This document shows, piece after piece, positions 25,321 to 39,914 of a stretch of DNA of 64,000 bases. Source of the stretch: Anseranas semipalmata (lineage: Eukaryota > Chordata > Aves > Anseriformes > Anseranatidae); contig VXAA01004294.1 of NCBI GenBank assembly GCA_013399115.1, positions 19,994 through 83,993 of the forward strand, written 5' to 3'. The position numbers were made by a program, and so were the translations under genes. How positions within the stretch are numbered: the stretch's first letter is position 1; each line of letters begins with the position of its first letter. A model generated the notes under the pieces. The model was given only the letters and a program-made list of their open reading frames with translations, searched no databases and was not told the DNA's origin.

Positions 25321-28300
25321 CACTGCAGCACAAAGCTCCTGTGAACACCCTTTCTGTTTGACAGTAGAAGCGATGTATGGAGTTGTTTTCTTGTAAGAAA
25401 ATTACACACAATAGCTCAAATGACCAAAAAGGAGGGTAGTTCTCTGTGGATAGGTGCTGTGCAGCACGCCATGGGGAAATCCATTCACGGTCTGTCTGAT
25501 GCTGCACAAACACGGAGTGCCCAACATCTGAAGGGACATAAGATTTACTTGATATCCGTGTTCCTCTTTTTATTCCATTCTATTAAAAAAAGCTACTTTC
25601 TTAAGCCATTTGTTGTCAGGCCTTTCTTACTGAGATCCAGAAAGCCCTGCACCATCTCTCACCCCCCAGGGCAGAACAGTAGGACAGTCAGAAACCAGGA
25701 TTTTCCTCAAGATAGGATTCAAAAAATGAGGCAAAGAAAATGTGCTGGTGTGAAACAGTAGATTGGAGAACTCAGCCAATGATCAGTGACATTACAAAAC
25801 AGAAAGTATCACCAAGCCTCAGCATCAAGCAAAAATCAGCTTAACTTTCAAGAAAGCAGTTTTTACCCTTTGGGTTGATATAAAAGCTTAAAAAACCAAC
25901 CAACCAAACAAACAAAAAACAGGAGGAAAAAAATTGTGTTCGGAGTAGGACAAATTCCTTAATTTGGCAAAACATGTCTGGTAACTTGCAACACAGCCAA
26001 CGGTATAGGAACAACTTCAACCCTTACAAGAGTGGCAGTCAATTTATCTGCAAATGGAGACTAAAGATTGAGCTGAGAAGAAGATTACACTGAATGCAGG
26101 AGGATCTTATTTCAGTGTAAAAGGCGGAGAGAGCCTGAGACAACTATCTCACCTGCTATTTGGCTGCAAGTCACAAACCAAGATATTACAGCACATTCCC
26201 AGTACTTTTTGCTACATGAACAGCAAACTAATAGGCCTTAAACAAGCACCCTGTGCTTGCAAGACTAACTGAACATTGTCTTGGAGCAACAACAACAAAA
26301 AGGAAGAAATTTTTAATGTTTCACAGACTTAATGGAAAATTATTGCTAAATCCTTGTCTCAAAAGTAAGTTACAGGAGAAAGAGAAGATTATCAGCACAG
26401 CTTCCCAATCACCACAGACTTTAAGAATCATGTCTTGGGGATGGGCAGTTACAATCATAATGTAATACCAACTGGAGTAGGAGTTGCATTACATATTCAA
26501 ATCTTAGTGACAAACACTGCAATCAAACAGAAAACTAAAAATGATCCAGTGCTGCTTGTAGTTTAGGATTCTATAACGAATGGATTAACATTTTCAGATT
26601 TTTTTTTTAAGGATCATACACAATTACACATCAAGAAANTACTAAGTATTTGGAAGTTGTAAAAAAATTAGCTTGTTTCTTAGAGTTGCATTTGATAGTA
26701 GGTACACAAATAAAGAAAATTGTGAAATGATGTTGAAATTTTCAACAAGTTAACCACATCAAAAATATTTTCATTATATTTAAAATTAATTATTATCTTA
26801 CATAGAAAAACCTTCTTTGACCACGTTTGGGATGGGCATCTATAGTAGTCAAAAATGCTCCCAAGTAGTATATGAATTCATTTAGTTCAGTACAGACAGT
26901 AGAAGTTTTGGAATACCTCCTTCCCCTTGACTTCTGATGTTCTCAAAAATACTCCTACAAAACTTCAAGTATGCATTTGTCATTTTACTATTAAATTATT
27001 TATTATAAAGATTTTAAAATAATATACCACTATTTATATGCATTAGAAAAGAATATGTTAGTGAACTTACATTAGTGTAACAGTAAATAAATATACTTCA
27101 TAGCAGAGTATTCTGTAACTAAGAGGATGTGTTTATGTCACAATTAAACCCAAGCAATTCAGGGAGGAAAAAACTGATAAATTTCTAGTAGTGACCTACA
27201 TCACTACTAACAGCAAGATTTCCTTTTCACTCTAAGTACCTACACAGACAATTAAGCAGAACTTCCAGACCCACCATAATCACACCATCTGGAAACACCT
27301 ATGAGCTTTTTCACAGTGTGCATTTATTGCTGGTTTACACTCTCTGCTATGCTGGGCTGTAAGATCTGCCATACCTTATTAAATCCCAAATAGATCACCT
27401 TGGGGCTGCTCTAATTTCCTCTGTTTGGTGGTTATACTAAGCATTTGTAACTGCTTGAGTTAAATGGCCGCTGCATTATATGTACCCATGTTTTCAAAAA
27501 AAAAAGCCAATATTCCTACTCTATGCACAAATATTCATAAACTATAGTTTGTATACTTCTAACAGCAACTGTAAATTACTTTCATATGTTACTAAAATTC
27601 AAAGTAGTGATGAGGAACTGATAACAGTGCTTCAAAAATGCCTTATAATTTTCTAGCACTCTGTAATTTTTTTTATTTTTTATTTTTTTACACTCTTTCA
27701 GTTGAATTTGTTATCTAAAGCATGGTAAGATAACCACATTTCCAGGAGGTAGAACAGATGAGTAAAGGAAACTCAGTGGGCAGCAGTACCAACAGAGAAG
27801 GTAGGCACATAAAAGATGACAACCCTCTTAGAAAGTTGTTTTACAGATTTCTTTGCAGCAGGTCACAGCTGAAGCACAAAAACAGCTGTGTTAACTTGCA
27901 AAGAAGAACATCCTTGAATCATATTTTTTTAACTCTGCCTAATAAAGCCAAGGTCATTTTGCAAAAATAAAATAGGTAACTCCAAACTGATAGAACTAAT
28001 TTTGACAGAAACATTGGTCATGAAAGTGTAAGATCTTTGACAGATGAGATCTGGTAGTATTTTTGCAGTAGTTGTAAGACATTGCTGAATCTCTAACAAA
28101 TTACCATCTTACGGAAGAACTCAACATATGCTAACCCTGAAGCAACTCCCATTCTCAGCCCAGACTTTTGGCCCAAGTCATCTAATCAAAGATTAAAGCT
28201 AATTTGCTGAGCTAAACTGGAACAGCTGAAGCACCCCCACATACTCCATTCTGCTGACTCTACAGTAGAACAGTAACATCTGGAAAAGGGGCAATAATAA

Positions 28301-31300
28301 ATGCCTGGGAGCTGCCTTAAGGAGCGGCAGTTGCTTGCTCAGTGAAGGTGAATCAAAGCCTTAAATAAATGGTATGTTGTTTGTTTTTTTTTGAACAACA
28401 AAATAAGGATATTTATTTTTGCATGTCAATAGTTGTAAAACAGAGAAAATATTCAAAGTTATTTGGTGTTTTCTGCTAATAAAACATATACTTTGAATAT
28501 TCTAGTAAGACTTATTACAAAGTATTAAAATAAATAAAGCCTTTATAGTCAACCAACTAATTAGTCTAAAGCAATAAATTACCAGTTTTGTCTCTCTACT
28601 TAAGATCTTTAATTAAAAAAGCCAAGTTCTCTTTATCACCTTTACAGAGGATGAAAAAAGTTTATCAGAAAAGCTGTTATCCAGCTCTAATTTCACTTGG
28701 CAATAAACAAAGATTTAATCTTATTTTGATTACATAGTAACTGCATATTGGAATAAGACAGGGGTCATTTAAGATTTCAGTCCTTATTTGCAGACCCTGC
28801 TTTTCATCTTAGTAGGTCCCTGGAAAATGTAAATTTTCTTAGAAGTTCTTTTCTGTAGATTGGTGGTAGGTTAAGATCCAGTGGGTTGGATGCATTCCCA
28901 ATCAGGAAAACCACAGCAACTAAAAATTCCTCCAGAATGTGTTTGTTTGTTTATTTAGTTTTATATCTTATAGCAATCATGCATTATTATTATTATTTTT
29001 TTTTAAAAAAAAGGATAGACAAAACAAAACAGACCCCAGCAGGTCCAGCCCAGTTTAGGCCACCTCAACAATTCCAAATTCCACCTAGGGCACTTCCACA
29101 CCAGGCAATACAACTCCCCCTTCCCGAAGGGGCTGCTCTTTCAACTATCACTGTTGTGTTTTTATTTTATTTTTTTCCTCCAAACGTAGTGTCAGCTTAA
29201 ACCACAAATGGCCCCACTATCCAATGCAGTCCTAGCACAATCTCCGTGATTTTCCCCATGTCTAAGGCCAACTAGCAGTTCTTACCTGGATGATTATCAC
29301 CCTCTGGCCTCCCACCCCAGTTGTGTTACAGGACGGTAAAGATGCTAACATTTATTTAACAGAGTTCATGCCTGCTTCTTTCCTTCTCTTTGTTTCTTTC
29401 CTCTGCTTACTGGAGGAATATTAACCATGGACCCGTGTAGTCCATGTCTCACACAAGCAGTGCTTTTGGATAGGCTTCACCTCATGACAATGTCATAAGC
29501 ATTGAAATTTCCCATAATAAGTCTTGCAGTTATAGCTGCCTGGAATTAATGAGGAAAGTATCAGAATCCAATTAGAAATGTCATTAAATGTCATTGAGAG
29601 AACAAGGACAGCAGCAGGAAACGTGGAGACAGAACTAAAAGTTTCCAGAAGACAAAGAAACAAACGCTGATTTGAAAAGTATTTATGATTGGCTTTGCAA
29701 CATTCAGCAAGATGTCAGAAGGAATGGACATATCAAATAATAAAAGATGAGATCTACTACCTCTTGAAAGAAATTGTGTGGAATATAATTCGCTGAGTCT
29801 TATTCACTAGAATTCTGCATGAACGTGGAAGACCATGTTAGTAAATCCTTACAGAGAAATGGATTTTAAATCACTTTGGAAAGAAAGGTTTCCAGGAAAA
29901 TATATAGCCTTCCTTTATGAAGTCTTCTTATGTTAGGAAAGGCATAAATGAAATTGCAGTTAGTCTCTCTATATTAATGCAGATATTACACTTAATGCGA
30001 CTGATTTCTTAATTTTGTGAATAAATACTATAATAGGAACATGCTTATGTGGTTTTCACATGGAAGAATTCATTTTAGATTAGTACTGAAAATTCTGCAG
30101 TCCTGCTTGTTGTCAAATCAACCCACACACATAATTATACTACTTAAAAAAAAAAAATTTGTCAGAGTACAAATATTTCCTGTATTTTAAGTCAGATATT
30201 TTCTTGAGAATAAACTATGCAAAAGAGATTCAGATACCTGAATAGTGAAAATATGCATTAAAAAAAGGAAATTAAAAATGTCTCTTCAATGAATATGGAT
30301 CTGTTTTCAAAGCAGTCTTAATCTGTATCTTTTTCTGAGAGCTAGCAGATTTTAAACTGGAACTGGATAGAGCTCATCAGTGAAATAATAGACTTTTCAT
30401 TGAGCTTAAAATGTATTTAAAGCACTTAGCTTTACTCATTTTCTGCTTATTGAGCCCTAATTTATGTTACTGTAAATCTGAAATAACTCTGTTGATGTCA
30501 AATGCTGTTACATAGGTTTTATACCAATGTAAATGATAGCAGAATGAATCCATAAGTTTGCTCTAGTTCTGCTTCATCATTAGTATGTTATGGGTGGGAC
30601 TTAAGAGATAATTTGTTGCAGAAAAGCAACTGATTTGAATTACAATGCATTCATTTTCACGGCACTATTTCCATCTGCCTAGCTTCTCTGGAGGGTTAGT
30701 TCTGTTTGACGCATCATTATATTTTTAGTTATAATCTTTTATTAACAGCAAGCAAATCTGTTGACAATGCAAAACATTCTTTCATGAGCAGTGAAAGATA
30801 GGCAAACACTACTTACAAAATAGAAAAAGTATGTGACAGAGTTGAGGTAATACAAATTATAGGTTACATTGAACATAAATACTGTCAGAAGCATTAGATC
30901 AAAGTCTTGTTTCTAATTAATTCATCCCATTCAAATGTTTCCCTAAGTAATGTTGTTCTGTTGTTACATGTTGCTAGCAGTATTTTTATTCCAACTCTCT
31001 TGTGTCTTTATTGCAGTAAACCATATTCCTTTAGGGCTCAATTCTTCGGTCTTCACTCAATCTAAATTCCCAGTTCAGTCTAAGGGCAGGATTTGCTTGA
31101 ACAAGGACAAAGAATTTAGTCTCTAGTTCATAGTTATACCTGTATTCTCAAAGTCTAAATGCATTTTATTTTAGCAGAGTCTAGAATTTAACATGGAACA
31201 GAAGAGTCTTAAATTCTACCCCATTTTCTGCATCTGAATTTTGTATGATATTACATTAGCTTTCTTTTTCTATTAACATTACCACCAATAAGATAGGTAT

Positions 31301-32760
31301 AATAATGAGCATTAAGTTCCTCTGACAGATAATTTGATTAAAGGCTCTGCATACCTATTGTAGGTCAGATGCTGAGAGAGAAATCTCTCACACAGTATAA
31401 AGCTCAGATCACCCACTTAACATCTTCCTTTTTATATGATTAGGAAGGGATTCCAGAGCAAAATCTGCTTGGGTAATTTGGAGTCAATCAAGAAGTTCTT
31501 AAAGAACTTGGAGTAAGTTGTAGCTGAAGGACAAGTTAGTCCCCAGGAAACCACGACATTGCGAGTGCAGAAAAGTGGTATGCAACTATCTTTGCTTCTC
31601 ACTCTCCAGCTGTACCAGGCAGACAAGAATTATGTTCTGTAGGCAAACAAATGTTATTAGTTTATTTTTCCAAGGTCTCGCACATATTTCAAACTCTACT
31701 GCCTGGCATGTTTTATACAAGTCATACATCTACCTTGCATATCAGAGAAGTGTCATATCTCAACTTCTCCAAGTCAAACAGGATATAAAACAACTCAATG
31801 TTGTTCAGTTCCAAATATTCAACTCTGGAACGAATTAACCATCTGTAAGAATATAAGCAATTATCTTGTCCCAGCAGAATTGTGCCATGTACTTTGAACT
31901 CTCACAAAAATTGTCCTCCTTCTGAATAATATTTGAGGGGCTAAAACCTAAATTGATGTAGACTATCACATACAATGTATGCAATTTTATATAACAGTTG
32001 GTGCTCAAACATAGATTTGGGGCTGCTACAGAGCACAAATACAAATTCCCTGAGAGAGCATACGAAGCTTTCTTAAGGGCTGGAAAATGTGAACTCTTGC
32101 CCCACATATACTACCCTGCAGGTTCGCAGTGTCTGTCTTTAGATAACTATTGCATCTGCCCTTAGCAAAATGTTCCTTGTACATGAATCTAATGTATATT
32201 TATTGAGAGGAGCATGGTGGAGACAGGCCTGAGCTTTAGATCATGTGCACTATAATCTAAAATCTGGGTCACCAATGACTTCAAAAGCCATCATTGAAAT
32301 CCCTTTTTCCCCTTCATCTGCATTTATACAGTTGTATACTATTTTCTCTATGACCTAAACCAATTATTTTTTTTTTTCTGACATATTCATTTGCATCACA
32401 TATTCCATTTTGTTAACCTGCTTTTCGTAAATATCTTTCCTTCACATGCATCCCAGTTTTAACACCACCATTCTGGCAACCTCCAAAATGTTTAATTTGC
32501 TTTGATTCTTTGATTTCTGTTATATATCGTTCTTGTTATTGTNCATGCCTTCACTTCTGTGAAGTTAAACTCACAAGTTACAATTGAGTAAAAACATTAA
32601 AAAGCAGCTAATGTATCTCTTCCCTGTAGGCACGACATAAAAAAAATACCTGTGTCCTGATTTACCCATTTTGTAAGAAGATAGTGTTTCTAAAAAGATT
32701 TTACGTCTATAAACCTGAACATAAAATTATTTGATCAAGGAAAAGAAATTTGATCCCAAC
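25321..32760. other. AT-rich unique DNA, no gene seen
   Basis: Single Ns occur at 26639 and 32543. No exon, RNA gene or recognisable mobile element. Parts of 27260-27480 and 30400-30900 read as dense, non-repetitive AT-rich sequence of the kind often found conserved among birds. That is an impression, not evidence. Confidence 0.5.
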
Positions 32761-34806
32761 TGATTTAATTAGATGAGGATTAGTATACTCCTTTCAATGT
32801 GTAATTTCCATAATGGGTTAACATCCCTGAAAATGTTAATTAAATCGTGAAAGTTAACGCTGCCTGCATGGCAGTGGTCAGAATTCAAATACAACATCAT
32901 TTTTGGAGGTGAAAATTGGCACTTCTTATGTTTTGTTCTTCTTCTAAGAATAAAACTAGTATTTTATAATCAGGCTGGATTATCCATGTGTGAGGATTAT
33001 GTATCATATGGACGAAAGTGACTGTTTCATTAACAAAAACCTCCCAGTCAAGCATTAGGGGATGCTAGTGAATATAAAGCAACCTCTGTAATTTTCTAAT
33101 GGATATGTTTTTTTTCCAGTCTGAACGCTCTTTATATATCCTTAATAATGATTTATTTTTTCAAGATTCTAGTCATGACTTCACTCCATATCTGAGACCT
33201 GAAAAAACTGTTTGGAGATCATAAACTCCTATGCTAACTCCTACTTCCAGCTTAATTATTGCAAACTATCTGTAGCTCACATAAAAGCCAATTAAGAGGC
33301 AGCATGAGTAGCCATATTTAATATAAATAATATCAATGGCTCATATTCTCTCAGCATGATTCAGTTTAAACACTTAAACCATGAGTAACTATGGAAAAAA
33401 TTTGTATTACTCCTGAGGTGGAATGAAGTTCTTTATAGGAGGACTTCTTCAGGATGTAAAAATGTACATGTATATCTAGTCTGTATTATTCTTTCTAAGT
33501 CACAGGTAGCATATTTTCCACTCTAACAGCTAAAGATCTCTGTAAAACTCTGGTGAATCTGACAACACATGAATGCCCTACTTACGTGTTAACCATTGGA
33601 TAAGATGAAGATGCTTTACTTGAAAAAAAAAAAAAAAAGCATACAAAAAAGATCAAAAGGATAATTATTGAAATTAACCATGAAATGTATCTCAATGTTT
33701 ATATCAGTGTAAGAAATTCCATGTAAAAATACTTCTTTCTACATGTTATCATAATGCAGTAACACACTGATATAGGTTTCTTATCCAATAGTTCCTGTGG
33801 AAAGATTTAACGTCCCACTTGTTACTGAGCAAGTTCAGATAATTTTGTGCTGTAACTGAATCCATATAGGTACACAAAGAGAACACTTTCTGCCCTCTAT
33901 CTCAAAGATGTCTGCCTTTCAGCATTTTTAGCATTACTGGAGCTCCAAATTTTCCTCCTAAGTTTTGCCTGTGCAAAACTCTGCAGCAGTCAGGATAGGA
34001 AGATCTCCAGAGGACTGAGCTAGGATTATCTGTCTAAACTACTAGCTTCAAATATTCTGGTCATTTGGAATACTGTAGTAAGATATTTAAATCACAACAT
34101 GCATGCTTTCAAAGGCACCCTTTCCATAGCTATAATGGTAATTCATGAAGAAACAGTAGGTCAAGGGCTTTGCCTCTGCAAGACAGTTCCTTTCAACCCA
34201 CTACATATGCAGCAATATGCAAACTCACAGATAAACAAAAGCCTTGAAGACTCCATAGTCTTTGTCAAGGAGCGAGGGAGGAGCTGACAGTGACGGGTGT
34301 GCACTTTTACTGGGCTCAGTGTGCTCCTGAAGGCCACCCCAACTGTCCTAGCTCAGTGATCCTCACACATAGAGGGCAGTTCTGCTGGCACAGAAATACT
34401 CTGTCCACTGAGCAGTGACGCCGCTGGGCGCAACTGCAGGTAAAAATGGCAACATTACCTGTATGACACCTGAGGTTCCTTCTACAACTGAAAAATACCT
34501 TTATCCTGGATTGGAAAAGCAGCATTAAGCAGCTACCTGATACTCAATATCTGGCCTCTACATTCTGAATGTTTTTTTTTATTTTATTTTCTTGAGAAAT
34601 GATGGCATCTAGACTTATATAGGAAAAAAAAAAAAAAAGGTTACCAATTGTCTTTCCCTCAATTATTAAGGTGGTGATATGCAAGTTCACTGGTCTATGT
34701 ACATCGCTGTGATTTAAGGAGTGGATCCAAAGTCCAGTGAAGAATTTTCTACTTTTCTAAACTAGATTGTTTAATGAAGCACAATGCATCCTCTGCATAA
34801 AAACTG

Positions 34807-34830
34807 CAACAACAACAACAACAACAACAA
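34807..34830. repeat. (CAA)n microsatellite, 8 units
   Basis: Eight perfect CAA units. Confidence 0.97.
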
Positions 34831-37800
34831 AATCTAATTAAAAAGTAACCTGACATGGCTTCAACAATTCCAGTCTAATGAGAATTAATCCCTGATTTAG
34901 GTAAATTAACTCTCAGGTCTTAATTTGCTAAGATACATTTCCTTACAGTGTTCCTTACTTAAGAGAAAAATAGTGTGCTAGAATGTTTCAGCCTTCTACG
35001 TGGCTTCATACCCTAAATCTTTGCCTAAAAGAGAAAAATATATTTTATTTCCAGTATCTTCTGTATCAAACAATGAACTGTTTTCTTGAGAGATGAATAG
35101 CATCCAAAACATTATATATATGAGTGTGTATGCACACATGAATTTTCACCCTATGCCCCCAATTCAGTTGTCTTAGACTGGTCACATTAGATGTGGATGA
35201 AATATTTTAAAGTAAATGGGTTAGGACCACTTCATATCATCACACACAGTAAGGCAAGAGTCTACCATATCATGGAAGCTCTGAATCACAGCAAGACAAT
35301 TAAACAAGATGTAGCTGCGTTTGTCTGTAGCACTGGAAAATACTACAGCAGGCTAGAAATTAACATGATGTTGCTTCTGACTTCTGCTTAACATGCAAAA
35401 ACATCTGGGATTTCTGAAGATGTACCTGATTTCAGAGGATGTTTATAATTAATAGAGTACTCATTATTCCTAATTTACCATTACTTGTTCTGTTTCTCCA
35501 TTTTCAGAGTCTGGTTTAGCTATCATAAATGACATTTAACTTATCAGCTACACTTGGTGGTAATCAAAGTTATTTTAAAATCCCTTCATAAGTGAAATTT
35601 GTTTTTAAGAGTTACTGGCTGAACCCACATAAGCAACATATGCATTAGAAGAAATAGAATCAGCTTGAAAATGACTGGCACATACAAAGAAAACAAACAA
35701 ACAAAAGAAAACCTAATCAGATTTACATCCAAAATAAGTGACCGATTATCTTCATTACAGTTTTGCCTACTTGCAACTACCAGTATCTGCACCATATGAG
35801 ATAAAGAACTAAAACAAGGGTGACTTGATGCTTGATGGTTTATATACCTATACATTTAATAGAAGAATATTAAACTCCTAACATCATAGTCAACACATAA
35901 AATCCATAGTTGCAAAAATGGTTTTTATATTAGTAGTGCACCTCAGGACAGTGAGATGTGAAGAGGAAACTGCAAAAAAATTGACACTAGGTTCAAAAAA
36001 GTATAGAAATAGCATACGTATGATGGGTATTTAAGATCGTGTTTAGAAAGAATAAAATATTTTGCTCTGTTTAGTATAAAAGAAATGCACAAATGATGTA
36101 AGTCTATCAGTAATTCATTTTATTATCATTTTGAATCAAGTTCTGTTCTTTAAGTGGTCTGTGGCTTCTTGTTTTTGAGAGCTGGTCACAAGAGGGCAAC
36201 ATAGTTACATACATATGGAGTAGTTCTGACATTCCACCCAATGGAAATTAGTATAACAAAAATACAATAAGGTATTAAAATTGCTTATTGATCAGTGTTT
36301 CTAAAGGAGTAAATAACAGATTAAAATTACAACACGTAACCTTAACCTATATACAGGTTTTATAGTACTGTCTGGTCAAAGTATAACATGGTATTTTCAA
36401 ACAACATGTAAAAGTTGCATACAATTTTCACTAAATTCTTAGAGGATGTGCCTGCTCTCTTTGGAAAACCATACAACTTTTGCCACATCTATACAAGCAT
36501 GTCTTTATACTGCACAGGAAAAAAATATATATATATCAAACAGACAAGTAAACCAGAAAACAGTCTGAAAATGCCATTGTTGTTGGAACTTGATCTGCTA
36601 TGTTTTTCTGATGCTCTCTTTTAACTCTTTGATTGCATACTATTTTTATCCGTAGGAGCTTTGCCTCATTTGCAAAAACTAAACTGGGTAGCTTAGTGAC
36701 TAGGGAATATGAGATATTGGGTAGAATATGGGTAATACATTCAACCTTAATTTCCTCATTATTGTTTTCTTAATAAGATCAACAGTATCAGCAAAAGCTC
36801 TTAAGTGAACCACAAATTAAAGAAATATTTTCTTTGAATGTAAATTTCTCCTTGATAAAAGCTGTGCAAAACCTTCCAATAATTTCAAAGTAAGATTTTA
36901 TTCAGATCTATCATCACAAATATTCTTATAGACAGAGCTTTGTAGATCTCATCCTCTGGAAAGACAAAGGCTTTCTTAGTGCTGATTATCACTTTCAAGG
37001 TTATTCACTGTGCTTATATTAGATATAAGTCATAGAACACACAAAAGAGCCAAGAGAATTCCCAGTATAGGTGCAATGCTGATCAGCAATATTGTCATTA
37101 TTAATTACCACAACAACATCACAAATTGTGTATAGGAAACCAACTGGAACAAGACTTCCAAGGACTCTCTGACAATGTCAGACAAAAATAAGTTACAATT
37201 GCTATAGTAACAGATGTGAACAACCTTCTGGTTGTTCTGCAGTTAATGGTGAAACTCCCACAAACATCCGAAAAGCCTGAAGTTCATCTTGTGACATTCA
37301 TCCATAAGCCACACAACTAGTATTGGCATTTTAGATGTAAAGTAAAAACAATCAGTCTATCTACAGCACGATTGTAAATGAATGCATTTTCATTGTCTAG
37401 AGTGCTTGAAAGCGATAAAGGATAAAAAGAAAATAAAAAAAATAAAATTCAAAAACAAATTCCAGGAAAATTCTATTTATTCAAAAAACAGATATTAAAA
37501 GGCAAAATTATAAACATTAAAATAAACAAAGAGGGTATGAATATTTTAATTCAACTAAAGTTTGATGATTTTTATTCTGTGGAAAAAAGTCTTTTTTTTT
37601 GACATATTTTTCATTTCTAACCAAAGCAAAATTAGAATCGGTGACTTCTTCTCTCATGTTGTATTTTGTTGTATGGAGAGCTTAAAGAAATCCTAATTTA
37701 ATGTGACAATTTTTTTTGAAAACGTGGTTTGTAACATAACAATTCATTTAATCCCGGACATTTAAATTTCATGATCCTTCTCTATATCAGAATCTCATAG

Positions 37801-39530
37801 CGGGGAGGCAGAGATGAGGTGTTAGTCATTTTTATTGCTCTTATCCTCATAGTCTCATTGCTTTTCTTCTTCCCACTTAAACTTGCATAGAACACAAGGT
37901 CCATGAGCTGACTCCCTTGAATGAGATCATCATTATGTTAACAGTTCTCCTTCACAGATTTCAGCATCCTGTCTCTTCTTCATCTTGTTGCTCGCTGTCA
38001 TCCAGATCCTTCTGGCACAATCTAGTCACATTTCTTTCTCCACAAATACACACCTTCATGTCTAAAACCTTGAGACCTGACAGAATCCATACTGCAGAGT
38101 TAATATCCGTTACCTATTCTGAGGTGAACTCCTGAAGACCAAGCCTAGGTTTTAAGGAGAAGATAAGCTGGACAGTTACTCAATTGCTGCATAAAATAGT
38201 TATGTTAGCAGCTGAAGAGCTGTTAAACTACACCCTCTTGATAGACCACCTAAGGTGAGCTAAAAATACTGTCACATTAAAGGTAACTCAGACGAAATAA
38301 AGGCATGTCACACATACGATCAGACCCACTGATTGGCGTGTACGTATCTGTGGAATCTATACTTAATGCTAATGATTTGTGTGAGGAAAAAAGTAGATGA
38401 TGCACAGAAGACAACATAAGTAAACAAAAACGCATGCCTTGATCACTGCACTCTAAAGGAAGTGAGGAATTTGCTGAAGTCCTTTTTAAAGCAAAATCCT
38501 TTATTAAGATGTAAGATGTTGAGAGAATTTAATCCCAAGGTAATGTAAAATTATACCTGTATAAAATAGTATGAAGAACGAAGCACAGTAGTGGAACAAT
38601 GTGAATTCCTCCATGGCTGCAGAGCAGAAAACTGAGGAGCTGATCTTTCTTAGTAGTTATAAGAAATACTAATTTTAAGGAGCCCCCGAGTGCAATAATC
38701 AGACCAAGCTTCACTGCTTGAACTGATATACCCTTTTAACCTGCAAGAAAACTGTAGGTAGGTGATTTCAAAGAAATCATTTCTAAGGTTCTTTCTGTAA
38801 TTTTACTTGACTGCACATCTCAGTAAAAATAAATATGACAGCAAAATATACAATAAGGTTTAAGAATGGTAGTGCGCTGTGAAAAGTAAGAAGTGGATGA
38901 GGTATTTGGCTTTCCATATACTGCAGAGATTTATTTTAATCCTTACATATTCACTTTCATTACTCCTGGGATAATTCTTTGTGCACTCCCCTGTGGAACA
39001 TAGGCCATTCTCCAAGGAGAGGTCAGCTACCTGAAAACTCCCTCCACTTCCTTCTTCAAGGAACCCAACATGAGTGAATAATTACAGAGATTGCAACAAG
39101 CAAGCCTCTCCTATCTCCTACTGGTTAGGTCTTTTAAAGGTATTATTATCCCCTAATGACCTGTAAAATCTCAGAAAGAAAGGCAACGCATAAAAGTCCA
39201 GCTGCTTTCTTTCTCTGCTTAGGTTCAGCATGATGGAAATCAGGAACCCTGACTGTGTTATGGCCCTGTGTCAACTCTTCTGCTGCTGTCACCCATGGTA
39301 GCTCTCTTTTTATGACAGGTTCCTCCTCATTAGCTTTTGCTTTCTTACTGCTGGTGAAATTCACACACATTCCGTTGTACAGCTGCATTTCAGGCTGTCA
39401 CTCACCTAAGATTCAGGACCTCATCCAAAGTCCAGTGAATATTCCTAAAATTTTATGATGATTTGGATCTGATCTGGAAGTCAAAAATAAGAAAGGACTT
39501 CGTTAATTGCCCTTTTATGTCTCCTGCTTT

Positions 39531-39550
39531 TCAAGACTATTCAAGACTAT
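39531..39550. repeat. Tandem 10-bp duplication
   Basis: TCAAGACTAT occurs twice head to tail with no change, which looks like a recent slippage duplication. Confidence 0.95.
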
Positions 39551-39610
39551 TTTGACACTCCCTTCAAAGTGCAAAAGAAATTCATGAACCTTTTTCCCAT
39601 GTGGCACGTT

Positions 39611-39645
39611 CACAGACACAGACACAGACACACACACACACACAA
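39611..39645. repeat. (CA)n microsatellite
   Basis: Imperfect CACAGA units pass into a perfect CA run. Confidence 0.95.
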
Positions 39646-39914
39646 AATTCCTTCCAATAGAAAAACACAGCAGAAATTTCACTGTAGGAGTACTGTGAGG
39701 GATGAATAAGTGCAGTGGGCTGCACTACATCCTGTAGAAAGTGCTAAACCACTATCTAGTTAGAATACTTCCCCAGGAAAGAGAGTGTCCTACTCTCTCA
39801 GTCTTTAAATAACAAAGACAACTATAAAATAGTAAGAAGAAATTCAGAAAGCTTTGAAACAGATGTCCAGTTACTAATATTCTGACAAAGGCAAGACAAA
39901 AAATTCTAACCACC

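Larger units (their letters stand above)
32761..39909. other. AT-rich unique DNA, no gene seen
   Basis: It contains a (CAA)8 run at 34807-34830, a CTCF-like motif at 36186-36200, a 10-bp tandem duplication at 39531-39550 and a CA array at 39611-39645. Open frames are short and without domains. Confidence 0.5.

Noticed and set aside
24996..25409. 137-codon minus frame and overlapping frames; possible CpG-island promoter
   Set aside because: GC-rich composition explains open frames on both strands, and CpG appears depleted by eye, so neither a gene nor a CpG island is supported.
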